A program made the translations under genes and the position numbers. 64,000 nt of DNA from positions 1-64,000 of the forward strand of contig JAJYYI010000114.1 of assembly GCA_021801125.1 (NCBI GenBank), given 5' to 3'. Under the pieces are notes generated by a model. That model had not been told where the DNA came from. It searched no databases and was given only the letters and a program-made list of their open reading frames with translations. The stretch is from Deltaproteobacteria bacterium. GTDB lineage: Bacteria; Desulfobacterota; Binatia; Binatales; Binataceae. Shown piece after piece: positions 40,088 to 50,063 of the stretch (positions are counted from its first letter, which is position 1; each line of letters opens with the position of its first letter).

Positions 40088-40828
40088 CTAGCGAAAGCTG
40101 AGCATCAGCCCCCGCAGCAGCAACGGCCATCCCGAAGCGAGCGTGAACACCAAAAGCTTAAGCGGCAGCGAAACGAGCGTGGGCGGGAGCATGAACATGC
40201 CGAGCGCCATCAGAATCGCCGAGATCGCAAGGTCGATCGCCATAAAGGGCAAATAGATTAGAAAGCCGATACGGAAGGCGGCGGTAAGCTCGCTCGATAT
40301 AAACGCCGGCACCAGTGCGTAAAACGGCAGCGCCGTCGGGTCGGCGGTCACGCCCGAGAGGTCAGCGGTGGCGCCTTTGGCGAGCAACAGGCGCGACATC
40401 GCGAGATCTTCCTTACGCGTCTGCTTGAGCATAAATTCCCGCAATGGCTCTTCCGCGCGCGCCAATGCCGCCTGCGGCTCGAGACCGCCAGACAGATACG
40501 GCTCCAGCGCCTGCTTCTTGATCGTTTTGGCCACCGGCATCATCACGAACAGCGTCAGGAACAACGCGATACCGGTCAGCACCATGTTCGGCGGCTGTTG
40601 CTGCAAGCCAAGAGCCTGGCGCAACAACGAGAGCACGATTACGATGCGCGTGAACGAAGTGAGCATCACCAACAACGCCGGCGCCACAGCGAGCAGCGTC
40701 AGCAGCCCGGCCCATTCCAGCGGCTCTGCCGCGCGCGGACCCGGGTCGAACTGAAGCGTCATCGCCCAACCGGTTGCGGGACTCGCCCCGATCACGGCGA
40801 GCACCGCTAAAGCCGTCCGTCGCCTCAC
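40088..40828 (-). CDS. fliP: Flagellar export protein FliP
   Basis: LLTLLAVAPALLVMLTSFTRIVIVLSLLRQALGLQQQPPNMVLTGIALFLTLFVM. Confidence 0.97.
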   Translation of the reverse strand: MRRRTALAVLAVIGASPATGWAMTLQFDPGPRAAEPLEWAGLLTLLAVAPALLVMLTSFTRIVIVLSLLRQALGLQQQPPNMVLTGIALFLTLFVMMPVAKTIKKQALEPYLSGGLEPQAALARAEEPLREFMLKQTRKEDLAMSRLLLAKGATADLSGVTADPTALPFYALVPAFISSELTAAFRIGFLIYLPFMAIDLAISAILMALGMFMLPPTLVSLPLKLLVFTLASGWPLLLRGLMLSFR

Positions 40829-41241
40829 TCGACAACCAGCTCGTTGAAAAGCACGCCTTTAACCGCGCCGCCGAAGCGCTGGTTGAGGTCTCCCGCCAAC
40901 ATGCTCTTGAGCTTCCCTACGCCACTAGCGCTCATCAGGTCCTGCGACGTGTAAAGGCCGGCGTCCACCACAAAGCGGTCGCGAACATAGACGAGGTCGT
41001 GACTAACCTTGTCCCCGCGCCCGCAGCACACTTCGAGCACCGGCGTCGCCTTAAGGTAATGCTCATTTTGTTCCCCACGGTCGGCAAGACGCACCGTTAT
41101 CGCGCCGACTTCCACCAGCGCGGAAGGTTGCTCCGCGTGCGCCGGCGGCGCCACGCTTCGCCAGTATCTGAAGGCCACCCCGCCGGCTCCGGCCAACACG
41201 GCCAGCGCGCTCGCCACTATGACAACAGTCTTCTTGCTCAC
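40825..41241 (-). CDS. fliL: Flagellar basal body-associated protein FliL-like
   Basis: N-terminal TM plus FliL-like C-terminus (YVRDRFVVDAGLYTSQDLMSASGVGKLKSMLAGDLNQRFGGAVKGVLFNELVVE). Confidence 0.85.
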   Translation of the reverse strand: MSKKTVVIVASALAVLAGAGGVAFRYWRSVAPPAHAEQPSALVEVGAITVRLADRGEQNEHYLKATPVLEVCCGRGDKVSHDLVYVRDRFVVDAGLYTSQDLMSASGVGKLKSMLAGDLNQRFGGAVKGVLFNELVVE

Positions 41242-42479
41242 GGCTGGATCGGCATGTTGATGATGGCTGACTCGACATTGTCCTGCGTCTGCAACGCCTT
41301 TGCATTGGCGCCGTACAGGTTCTGTAGGACGACTAGATTGACTAGTTGGTTCGATACACTCACGTTCGACTGCTCGAGTGACGAATTGACTATAGTTCCC
41401 GCCGCGCCGGCGCCCGGAACCGAAATGGCCACCGCTCCGGCGCTGGGCGTCGCCGCGTAGACACCACCGGTGGTAAGCTGAAGGCCGGAGTTGGACGCGA
41501 AAGTTGCCAACGCCACCTGTCCGATTGGTACCGTCTGCCCGTTGGAGTAAGTAACGGAAATCTGCCCTGTCGGTCCGATCTGGCTGCTCACCGGCCCGGC
41601 CGGCGCGTTGCCGTCGGCGACGCCGCTCACGCTGTCGCCTGAGGCAAATTGCGTGATTTTCCCAAAATTGAGACCGAGCGACAGCGGCCCCGCCCCGTTT
41701 GTTAACGTCGCGGTCAACGGGTTGGTCGGAGTGCTTCCTATCACCATTGCGCCGGCGCTATTGAAGTCGAAGGTGCCGCTGTTATTCGTCAACCCGGTGG
41801 TACTGCCGTCAAGCGTCGCCGTCCAGGACCACAGAACGTCCCCGGGATTCCCCGGATCGGGACCATTGTTCTGGAAATAGAAGGTCAACTCGTGGGCGTT
41901 GCCAAGGCTGTCATAAACCGTGACGCTTTCAGAATAGTCATAGGTTGCGGAATTACCTGGGTTGATAGTAGTCGTTGTCGGAATAACCGGATCGCCGGAA
42001 TTGAGATTTCCGGACAATGACACCGTGGTGGAAGCCGTCGGTGCGAGGAGGCTCTGCGGAATTTGCACTGGACCCAAGGCGCCAAGGGTTCCGTTTTTCT
42101 GCACGGTATAGGCAAGAAGCTGGTAGCCGTTGGGGCCGAGCAGCGTGCCATTGGGTCCGAGCGTCAACTGGCCATCGCGAGAAAAAACCTGCTGGCCGGC
42201 CGATGTTTGGTAAATAAAAAACCCGTTGCCCTGAATAGCCATGTCCAAGGGCTGGCCGGTCTGGTTGAGCGAGCCCTCACTGAAATTACTGGTCACTCCG
42301 GAAACGGTCACACCGCCCCCGATCTCGGTAGTGCCGATACTCTGGCCGAGAAGCGTTTCAAAGTCGGCCGTCTGCGACTTAAACCCGATCGTCTGCGCGT
42401 TGGCCAGGTTATCACTGACCGCATTGAGCGCCGTTTCGACAGCCGACAGGCCGGTCTCAGTAATGGAAAAACTCGACAT
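41238..42479 (-). CDS. flgE: Flagellar hook protein FlgE
   Basis: ALNAVSDNLANAQTIGFKSQTADFETLL, TGQPLDMAIQGNGFFIYQT, C-terminal NLVVLQNLYGANAKALQTQDNV. Confidence 0.93.
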   Translation of the reverse strand: MSSFSITETGLSAVETALNAVSDNLANAQTIGFKSQTADFETLLGQSIGTTEIGGGVTVSGVTSNFSEGSLNQTGQPLDMAIQGNGFFIYQTSAGQQVFSRDGQLTLGPNGTLLGPNGYQLLAYTVQKNGTLGALGPVQIPQSLLAPTASTTVSLSGNLNSGDPVIPTTTTINPGNSATYDYSESVTVYDSLGNAHELTFYFQNNGPDPGNPGDVLWSWTATLDGSTTGLTNNSGTFDFNSAGAMVIGSTPTNPLTATLTNGAGPLSLGLNFGKITQFASGDSVSGVADGNAPAGPVSSQIGPTGQISVTYSNGQTVPIGQVALATFASNSGLQLTTGGVYAATPSAGAVAISVPGAGAAGTIVNSSLEQSNVSVSNQLVNLVVLQNLYGANAKALQTQDNVESAIINMPIQP

Positions 42480-42511
42480 TGTTTACACCCCTTCCGGACG
42501 CCTTGGAGTTT

Positions 42512-43162
42512 TTACGAAACCGAGGTTACGGAACTCGCGGGAACCAACAATCCCGCGCCAAGGTTGAGCATTATCGAACCGTTACTCTTCGTGACCCCTT
42601 GTACCGCGCCCTGTTCGGTAAGTCCGCTTACAGGCGTTCCCGAAGGCGCGAGGATTTGCACCGAGTAGACTCCGTTCGGGGTCCCCGACGGCGGTTGCCA
42701 GGTGAAGGTCTGCGCTGAGCCACCCCCGCTGACGGAGATACTCGCCTGGCCCACCTGCGCCCCCTGCGAATCGGTTACTATCGCGCTGTACGACCCAGCG
42801 GCCCCAGGCGTGAATACAATGGATGTCGATTTGCCATTGTTCACAGCGATCTTCGAGCCCGCCGCGCTAATCGTATGACCCAGGTAGGCGCTCGACGCCC
42901 GAACCAGCGACCCGCTCCCGCTGAGTTCTGACTGAATACTATTGAGCGTCTGGAGTTCGGAAAACGACGCCATCTGCGTGATGTACTGCGTAGGATTCTG
43001 CGGTTGCGTCGGATCTTGGTTCTCTACCTCGGCTATCAGCAACTGAATGAAATCATTCGCCGTCGGCGCAAGGCTACTCGTACTCGACGCGCTATTCTGT
43101 GACGACGCAGTGACAGGCAGGCTGGTAGCACCACTGATCGCTGAAGATCCTCCAAACATCAA
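42512..43162 (-). CDS. flgD: Flagellar hook capping protein FlgD
   Basis: DFIQLLIAEVENQDPTQPQNPTQYITQMASFSELQTLNSIQSEL. Confidence 0.94.
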   Translation of the reverse strand: MMFGGSSAISGATSLPVTASSQNSASSTSSLAPTANDFIQLLIAEVENQDPTQPQNPTQYITQMASFSELQTLNSIQSELSGSGSLVRASSAYLGHTISAAGSKIAVNNGKSTSIVFTPGAAGSYSAIVTDSQGAQVGQASISVSGGGSAQTFTWQPPSGTPNGVYSVQILAPSGTPVSGLTEQGAVQGVTKSNGSIMLNLGAGLLVPASSVTSVS

Positions 43163-44775
43163 GACACCTCCTCGGTCGGGAAGATTTCACCCAGCTTCGT
43201 GCCCGCGCCCGAACGCTCGGCGGCTCGCCCGTTGCCGACGTGTTCTTGGTTTTCATGTCCACGGCCGGCGCCGCCCGGGTTAACACTCACGGAAACGCCG
43301 CTGGGCGCAAATCCGAACGACGCGATCGTTTCCTTGAGGTACGGCACCTGGGCCTGCGCTAGCACGACCGCCTCCGCGCTCGACGGAAGAATCGCGGCGC
43401 GCACACCGTCGCTCACCTCGCTAACCACCGCTCGCCCGGTGGAATTCTCGTTCTCGACCCTTAAAAGAGCTGTTCGCACCTGCAACTGCCCACCCGCAGG
43501 AACCGGATCTACCTGCGTGCTTACAGCAACCTGGATACCAGACCCGTTTGCCGTAAATTCTGGGGAGTTACCGCTAGTATTCGGCGAAGCGGAAACATTA
43601 GTGGTTCCGAACAATTCAGTGTTTCGACTATTATTGTACCAATTTGATACGCGCGATTGGTTCAATCCCAAGCGGTTCTGAATAATCGGATTAATCTGTT
43701 GCGACGAGTTCGATTGGGAGGCCTGCAACACGCCGCTCGTCTGAGTTGCCTGCGGAATTAATCCCGCTGAAAGGTCAGCGGGGGAATTAATCGGCTGATC
43801 TTTTCCTGCGCCGGACGTCTTTTGGTTGGAATTCGCAGGTAACGTTACTCGCTTTTCCGTCACGCGAACGGCACCCGAACTGTGCAATCCTTCCGCGATA
43901 TGCGCCGCGGAAGGGGCAGTACCCGCGCCGTCTCCCCTGATGGACACCGGGTTCACGGCTAAACCGCCCGGGTTGTTACGGCTGGCGCCGGGGACCTTCG
44001 CCGTCGTATAGCTTTGATGGGAACCGCCGCCCACTCGCGACTCCAATCCACCGCTCGGCGCCGGTTCCTGGAACAAGGTCGACTGGGGAGGCTGCACTGG
44101 TGGTGAGGATTTCCCGATCTCAAGCCCTCTCGAAGCAGACGATGGAAGGGTCGCCGAAATATCCAAGCCGGCCCTGGATCGCCCCGTGTGGCCCTCGCCG
44201 CTTGAGATTTCCGTCGTGCTAGACCGTGATTTTACGTTCGATGTTTTTGTCGCTGAAGCGGCAGACTTCGGACCGCTGCCACTAAATTCATCTTCCTCGC
44301 CGGCCTTGATTGTCGACGATGGAGGGGGCGCGGCGCGAGTCTCGCCCGGATGCTCCCTTCCTGCGCCAGCGGAGGTCAAGTGCGCCGAATCGGCCCCGAA
44401 CGTAGGAGAACCGGACAGGGCAGACAGCAGCAGCTCCGGGGGAGGAGTCTGCTTCAGAGTGGAGGACCTTGCGACGGTTTGGGCGGCCGTCGACCCTGCG
44501 TCTGCAACTGCGGCGAGCGGCGCTCGCTTTGGGGCGCGAGGCTGCGTCGCCTTGCCCGGTTCTCCGGGCCTGTTTACGCGTTTGGAGACTCCTGACGCCT
44601 GATTCGGTGAGGCACCACCGGACGACGAGGCGGCAACTCCAATGACCAACGCGGCAAAGTTCTCCTTTTGACCATTGCGAGACTCTCGTGCTCCGGCAGA
44701 GTCGCTCGGTGCGCCTGCCCCCAACAAAGGCGTCGCTGCGAGCCCACTTGCCGCGCTCGGCGCTAACGTTTGCAT
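43159..44775 (-). CDS. fliK: Flagellar hook-length control protein FliK-like
   Basis: Low-complexity Ser/Pro/Gly/Asn-rich 538 aa with C-terminal LQVRTALLRVENENSTGRAVVSEVSDGVRAAILPSSAEA; position between fliJ and flgD. Confidence 0.75.
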   Translation of the reverse strand: MQTLAPSAASGLAATPLLGAGAPSDSAGARESRNGQKENFAALVIGVAASSSGGASPNQASGVSKRVNRPGEPGKATQPRAPKRAPLAAVADAGSTAAQTVARSSTLKQTPPPELLLSALSGSPTFGADSAHLTSAGAGREHPGETRAAPPPSSTIKAGEEDEFSGSGPKSAASATKTSNVKSRSSTTEISSGEGHTGRSRAGLDISATLPSSASRGLEIGKSSPPVQPPQSTLFQEPAPSGGLESRVGGGSHQSYTTAKVPGASRNNPGGLAVNPVSIRGDGAGTAPSAAHIAEGLHSSGAVRVTEKRVTLPANSNQKTSGAGKDQPINSPADLSAGLIPQATQTSGVLQASQSNSSQQINPIIQNRLGLNQSRVSNWYNNSRNTELFGTTNVSASPNTSGNSPEFTANGSGIQVAVSTQVDPVPAGGQLQVRTALLRVENENSTGRAVVSEVSDGVRAAILPSSAEAVVLAQAQVPYLKETIASFGFAPSGVSVSVNPGGAGRGHENQEHVGNGRAAERSGAGTKLGEIFPTEEVS

Positions 44776-45155
44776 GCGAAAAACTCCTCGGCGTTGATCT
44801 CTTCGGTGCGTTCCTTTAAAAGCAACTTTTCAGAGCGGGCGTCTGACTCGATATCGCGGATCCTGTCGTGGGCTGCTTTTGCTTTTGCCGTAATCCCCAC
44901 GGCCGCCCTGACCTCGCCTTTGGTTTCGGCGGCCACCTGATGCCGTTTGATGCGGGCCTCGCCCAGAACGACTAGGTCGGCAAGCATCTCACTGCGCCCG
45001 CATGCGACCTCGGTGGCCTTCAACGCCTCACGACAACTCGAGTCTGCGTGCCGGCTCTTCTCGATCTTGCCAGCCAAGTCCGCCATCGCGGCCTGGTAAT
45101 GAAGTTCTCGAACACGCCTCAGTCGACCGAGCAGGCGACTAGCTATTTGAACCAT
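44763..45155 (-). CDS. fliJ: Flagellar export protein FliJ-like
   Basis: 130-aa coiled coil immediately after fliI. Confidence 0.75.
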   Translation of the reverse strand: MVQIASRLLGRLRRVRELHYQAAMADLAGKIEKSRHADSSCREALKATEVACGRSEMLADLVVLGEARIKRHQVAAETKGEVRAAVGITAKAKAAHDRIRDIESDARSEKLLLKERTEEINAEEFFACKR

Positions 45156-46437
45156 TTTCCGCCATCACCTCATCGAGTTGCGAAATGCTTTGTTCGAGCG
45201 ATATCCCTTCGTTGACGCCTTGCTTCAGAAAGCGATCGAGCTTGTCGTGGATCGCGACGGCTTCGTCGGTGATGCGGTTATTGCCTGGGGCGTACGTCCC
45301 GATCGCGATCAACTCCTCGGCGTCCTTCCAGCGTGAATACAGCTCGATAAATCTGGCTCGGTTCCGCTCATGCTCAGGTGAGGTCACCCGATGGGCCACA
45401 CGTGAGACGGACTCAAGAGGATCGACCGCCGGGTAATGGCCGCGCTGTGCGAGCTTGGCCGAGAGCTTGATATGCCCGTCCAACGCGCCTTTTGCTAGTT
45501 CACCGACGATATCCTGCTCTTCGTGCAGTAGCACCGTATAGATCCCGGTCACGCTTCCTCCCTGAAAGACGCCGGCCTGTTCCACCAAACGAGGCACCAG
45601 GGCGAAAACCGATGGCGGGTAGCCGCGCGCCGTGGGCGGTTCTCCGGAGGCAAGGCCGATTTCACGCTGCGCCATCGCAACCCGCGTCAGGCTGTCCATC
45701 AACAGCAGCACGTTGCGTCCTTTCTTGCGCAGCCAGGTAGCGATCGCAGTTGCCAGGAATGCGCCCTTGACTCGCATCGGCGCCGGCTCGTCCCCGGTCA
45801 CGACGATAACCACCGAGCGCTCGAGCCCACGCGTGCCGAGCAGCTCATCGATGAATTCGCGCGCCTCGCGCCCGCGTTCGCCGATAAGCGCGATAATCGT
45901 GGCGTCCGCCCCGCTCGCGCGCGCCATCATCGCCAGCAGCGTCGATTTGCCGGCCCCAGGCATCGAGAAGATCCCGATCTTCTGGCCCAGCCCCATGGTG
46001 AACAGGCCGTTGATCGCCCGTATTCCGCTATCGAAAGGCTTTTCAATTGGATCCCTCGATCTCAGTTCGGCTGGTGAAGGCTGAATTTCAACTTCCTCGC
46101 CGTCCGGCGGCAACGGCTTCCCGTCAAGCGGCCGGCCGAGGCCATCTAAGACGCGCCCCATGATCCAATCATCCAGCCTGAGCGTGAGCCGCAGCGGTTC
46201 AACCTTGGCCCCTGGCTTGAGCCGGCGCGCCTCCTCGATAGCCAGAAGCAGCAGCCCTTCTTCGCGAAAACCGACCACCTCGGCGATAGTGCCGTCAACG
46301 CTGGCCATGCTTCCGACGGAGAGCGGCGGTCCGCTAGCCTCCAACAACAGGCCGACGGAGCGCGTGAGCCTGCCACACACCGGAAATATTGGCGCGGTAA
46401 AGTTTTGGAGTTCTTTTTCGGCCAATAATAGTTTCAC
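45139..46437 (-). CDS. fliI: Flagellum-specific ATP synthase
   Basis: Walker A MPGAGKSTLLAMMAR; GERGREAREFIDE; EEQDIVGELAKGALDGHI. Confidence 0.98.
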   Translation of the reverse strand: MKLLLAEKELQNFTAPIFPVCGRLTRSVGLLLEASGPPLSVGSMASVDGTIAEVVGFREEGLLLLAIEEARRLKPGAKVEPLRLTLRLDDWIMGRVLDGLGRPLDGKPLPPDGEEVEIQPSPAELRSRDPIEKPFDSGIRAINGLFTMGLGQKIGIFSMPGAGKSTLLAMMARASGADATIIALIGERGREAREFIDELLGTRGLERSVVIVVTGDEPAPMRVKGAFLATAIATWLRKKGRNVLLLMDSLTRVAMAQREIGLASGEPPTARGYPPSVFALVPRLVEQAGVFQGGSVTGIYTVLLHEEQDIVGELAKGALDGHIKLSAKLAQRGHYPAVDPLESVSRVAHRVTSPEHERNRARFIELYSRWKDAEELIAIGTYAPGNNRITDEAVAIHDKLDRFLKQGVNEGISLEQSISQLDEVMAENGSNS

Positions 46438-46451
46438 GCCTGTTTGCCCCG

Positions 46452-47147
46452 CTAATCGCTCGCAGCCTTGGACGGCTTCTTCCTCACCATCGCTCGCTCG
46501 ACCTGAGCCATCGCGGCAGACAGCGAGCCTTCAACGAAAAGCGGACCACACTCAACCCGAAAAGCGCCCGGAGCGAGCAAGGGATCCTCTTTCACGTTGA
46601 GGCCGTTGAGCAGTCCTTCGAGCAATTCGATATCCGAGGGACTGAGAATCACCACTTGAGACCCGCCCGGTTTGAGCGCGACGACCGCTTCTCGAACCGC
46701 TTTGGCGAGAAACGCTTTGCGCAAAGCGTTCGCCCCGGTAAGCCGTTTGAGCAGGCCCAGGCAAAACTCGATACTGAACGATTCGAGCTCGGCGACTGAG
46801 CCTTTATGAAGCCTGGCCAACTCGCGGCTGACGCCTTTTAGCGCTTCAATGGTTCGCGCGGCTTCGGCTTTTCCTTCCGCCATGCCGCGCTCCCGCCCTT
46901 CGTTGCGCGCGTTCTCGTAAAGTTTGGCCGCCTCTGCTCTCGCCGCGTTGATTCCGTTTTGGTATCCGCTCTCGTAGCCGTCTTTGCGCGCCTTTTCGAA
47001 TTCCTCCGCGACGCGGCTTTGATGAATTTCCTCTTCGTTTTGCTCTCGCTTGCGCTTGAGCGCGGCGAGACTTGGAAACGAATGCGCGCTGCCTCTTGGC
47101 GCTTGAGCGTCGCGGGTGCGCACGTCGGCGCCTGCTCCAGCGTTCAT
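46452..47147 (-). CDS. fliH: Flagellar assembly protein FliH
   Basis: Coiled coil plus V-ATPase-E-like C-terminus; position between fliI and fliF. Confidence 0.83.
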   Translation of the reverse strand: MNAGAGADVRTRDAQAPRGSAHSFPSLAALKRKREQNEEEIHQSRVAEEFEKARKDGYESGYQNGINAARAEAAKLYENARNEGRERGMAEGKAEAARTIEALKGVSRELARLHKGSVAELESFSIEFCLGLLKRLTGANALRKAFLAKAVREAVVALKPGGSQVVILSPSDIELLEGLLNGLNVKEDPLLAPGAFRVECGPLFVEGSLSAAMAQVERAMVRKKPSKAASD

Positions 47148-48820
47148 GCCGCCTCGCTTAAACCACCCGAGCCTAAGTGGCCGCCGCCGCTACTCGCAGC
47201 CGGTTCTTCCATCCATTTGCGGAGAATCGCAGCAACGGCAGCCGGGTCGCGTTCCGCCTCTGAATTTACGCGCAGCCGCAGATCGTGCTCGGGTTTCGCT
47301 TCAACGCGCCCTTTCTCAGCCGCTCCCGCAGCGTCGGAGATCTCGGAAATCTGTTTCTTGAGCCGGTTGGCCAAGCGGCGCCGGCGAAGGCTTCGCACGG
47401 CCATCCATCCTCCCAGCCCCACGATCAGCAATCCAAGCGTGGCTGCCGCGGTGACGTAAGTGAGGTTGCTGAACAGATCACGCAGCTGCTCAGCAAAGGA
47501 GGGCGGCGGCGGTACGTAAGGATGAGCAAGGGCCGCGCTCTTTACTTCCACCACATCGCCCCGCGCCGGGTCCCCACCCACCGCGGCCGTAAGCAAAGAC
47601 TTTATTTCTCGCAGCCGCTCTTCCGGCTGCGGTTCGAACACGCTCCCCTTGTAAATTCCGTCAACCACCGCAGCCACGGAGACACGGCGCACCGCAAAGG
47701 CCTCGCGCGTCTCCTGAATGTCGCGGCTGGAGGGACGATAGTTGATGACGTCGTGCCTGGAGTAGGGGGAGTTGCTCGAAATCGCGGCCGGGGTCGGCAC
47801 CGCTTTGGGCGTTGCTCCGGACTGCGGCTTTGCGGCGTCAGCCTGGTTTTGATCGTTGCGCGAAGGGACCGGTGAGGGAATGGGCAGGTTCGATGTGAGC
47901 CCCGGAATCCCCATCGCGGTTTTGTCCGCCACCGGCTCCTCATTGTGTTCCTCGCTCACCACGGCGGGTTTGTTACCGTTTCCGTACAGATGCATCGTCT
48001 CGAGCCGCTTGCGTTCGTCAAGCTCGACCGAAACCTCGACCACATAGCGGCCGGAGCCCATCACCTTTTGCAATATCTGGTCGGCCTTGGCCTCCAGTTC
48101 GCGCTCCATTTTCTGGCGCACCATCACGGCTTCCGAAAAACCGTCGCTGTTCGGCGCGGGAAAGAGCACCGTACCGTCGTTGAGCGTCACGGAGACGTCG
48201 TCGGCTCGCAAACCCGGCAGGGCGGAAGCGACCAGATGCGCAATCGCACGCGCGGTAATGCCGTCGATTACGCCCCCGAAAACCGGCGTCAGCATCACCG
48301 AAGCGCGAGACCCCTGTTCCGGGCCTAGAGCGAACGGAGACGGCCGGCTAATCGCGAGCATCACGCGCGCGTTTTCAATCGACCGCATATCCATTATCGT
48401 GCGCTCCAATTCGCCCTGTAGAGCGCGCTGGTAAGCGACTTGTTCGACAAAGTCGCTCGCGCCCAGAGCCGGCCGGTCGAACAAAGAAAAGCCGGCCTGG
48501 CCGCCGGAAAACCCGGGGCCCGATAAAAGCAGCTCTTTCGCCTCGTGGATCCTGCCGTCGGTCACTTTTACCCAGTCCTGACCGGCGATGTAACCGATGC
48601 CGTGGCGCCTAAGTCGTAGCTTCAAAGTCGCCATGTCAGCGGGCGAGAGGTTGGTGGCGAGAACCTCGGTGTCTTCGGACCAATGAGCCGCGATCGCAGC
48701 CACCGCCACCAGCGCCGCCACCAGAACCCCGCATCCCACGTCGAAGACGAGCCGATTCTTCGCCCTCCACGCCAGAACCAGTTCCGATGCACGGGTTAGC
48801 CAGAGCTTGACCGCGTTCAC
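47144..48820 (-). CDS. fliF: Flagellar MS-ring protein FliF
   Basis: FSLFDRPALGASDFVEQVAYQRALQGELERTIMDMRSIENARVMLAISRPSPF. Confidence 0.97.
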   Translation of the reverse strand: MNAVKLWLTRASELVLAWRAKNRLVFDVGCGVLVAALVAVAAIAAHWSEDTEVLATNLSPADMATLKLRLRRHGIGYIAGQDWVKVTDGRIHEAKELLLSGPGFSGGQAGFSLFDRPALGASDFVEQVAYQRALQGELERTIMDMRSIENARVMLAISRPSPFALGPEQGSRASVMLTPVFGGVIDGITARAIAHLVASALPGLRADDVSVTLNDGTVLFPAPNSDGFSEAVMVRQKMERELEAKADQILQKVMGSGRYVVEVSVELDERKRLETMHLYGNGNKPAVVSEEHNEEPVADKTAMGIPGLTSNLPIPSPVPSRNDQNQADAAKPQSGATPKAVPTPAAISSNSPYSRHDVINYRPSSRDIQETREAFAVRRVSVAAVVDGIYKGSVFEPQPEERLREIKSLLTAAVGGDPARGDVVEVKSAALAHPYVPPPPSFAEQLRDLFSNLTYVTAAATLGLLIVGLGGWMAVRSLRRRRLANRLKKQISEISDAAGAAEKGRVEAKPEHDLRLRVNSEAERDPAAVAAILRKWMEEPAASSGGGHLGSGGLSEAA

Positions 48821-48844
48821 CTATTCGCCCCCGTTCGCGCACCT

Positions 48845-49132
48845 CTAAATCGGCATATTCATGATTTGCTGGTAGGCCTGAACGGCCTGCCGGCGAAGCG
48901 CCATCAGGAAACCGAGTGAAATATCGGCTCGCTCGGCGGTTACGGCGGCTTGGGTCAAATCGGCCCGGCCCGCAGCGTACTCCGCACTCAACTTGTCCGC
49001 CGCTTTAAGCAGATTGTCCGCCCGCTCCAATACGGCCTCGAAGCCGCCGGCGGAAACGGATTTCCCGTCGGATTGCGCCGTTTGAATCGCCGCCTCCGGA
49101 AGAGACGGCATCACTCCCTGAGCACCCCCCAT
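48845..49132 (-). CDS. fliE: Flagellar hook-basal body protein FliE
   Basis: AERADISLGFLMALRRQAVQAYQQIMNMPI C-terminus. Confidence 0.93.
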   Translation of the reverse strand: MGGAQGVMPSLPEAAIQTAQSDGKSVSAGGFEAVLERADNLLKAADKLSAEYAAGRADLTQAAVTAERADISLGFLMALRRQAVQAYQQIMNMPI

Positions 49133-49161
49133 GCTCTTATCCCCGCTAAGATTCGGGCTTC

Positions 49162-49596
49162 TCAGTAGAGCATGTTAATCGCGGAAAGCATGGCGCTCTT
49201 GGCGCTTTCGATCGCGGCAAGATTCGCCTGATAAACTCTTGCCGCCTCGAGCACGTCAACCATCTCATTGACTGGGTTAACGTTGGGCTTGCTCACCAAC
49301 CCCTGCTGGTCCGCCAAAGGGTTGCCGGGGTCGTAAGTTTTGCGCGGAGCGGAAGAGTCTGTCACGACCGCGGCGGCCGCCACCCCGAGACCGACCGGTT
49401 CACCACCTTCACCATAAACAGCCCGCGAAGTGAATACCGGCAACCTTCTTTTGTAAGGGCCACCCTCTGGCGAATTTATCGAATCCGCGTTCGCGAGGTT
49501 CTGCGAGCTCAGCGTAATCCGCAAGCTCTCGGCCGAAAGCGCACTGGCAGCGATTTGAAACACCCCTTGGATCATGTCCGCCCCTTTTCTTCCCAC
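49162..49596 (-). CDS. flgC: Flagellar rod protein FlgC
   Basis: LSAESLRITLSSQNLANADSINSPEGGPYKRRLPVF...VNPVNEMVDVLEAARVYQANLAAIESAKSAM. Confidence 0.95.
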   Translation of the reverse strand: MGRKGADMIQGVFQIAASALSAESLRITLSSQNLANADSINSPEGGPYKRRLPVFTSRAVYGEGGEPVGLGVAAAAVVTDSSAPRKTYDPGNPLADQQGLVSKPNVNPVNEMVDVLEAARVYQANLAAIESAKSAMLSAINMLY

Positions 49597-49643
49597 CGCT
49601 CGCTCTCACCCCGCGAAGCGGCAGGCAGCAGTTTGCCACGAGG

Positions 49644-49988
49644 TCAGCTATACGCCGTCTTCAACCGGTTCATCATGTCGCCGAAAAGCTTCATCGTTGC
49701 GACGTAAGCAAGCGAGTTATCAAACACCTCGCCCAGCTCTCTGGAGACATCCACGCCCGACGAATCCGCTCTCACATTTTCCGGCGCCACCCGCACCGCA
49801 CCGAGGTCCTTCGGCGTGTCCGCGCCGCTCGAAAGATCTTCAGCTACCCTCTCCAGCATGCGCTTAAAGTCGATATCCCGTGGCAGGTAACCCGGAACGT
49901 CCCCGTTGGCCAAATTCTCCGCCAGAATCGACGCGCGTACCGATCGCGCGTTCAATGCGGAGACCATTATTAGCCCGGCAGCATTCAT
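49644..49988 (-). CDS. flgB: Flagellar rod protein FlgB
   Basis: ARSVRASILAENLANGDVPGYLPRDIDFKRML. Confidence 0.93.
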   Translation of the reverse strand: MNAAGLIMVSALNARSVRASILAENLANGDVPGYLPRDIDFKRMLERVAEDLSSGADTPKDLGAVRVAPENVRADSSGVDVSRELGEVFDNSLAYVATMKLFGDMMNRLKTAYS

Positions 49989-50063
49989 AGTTCCGAGTCA
50001 ACCTTTCACTGGTCAACAGTACCAAGTATATTCCCCAGATTCAAGCCTCTCATACATATTTAT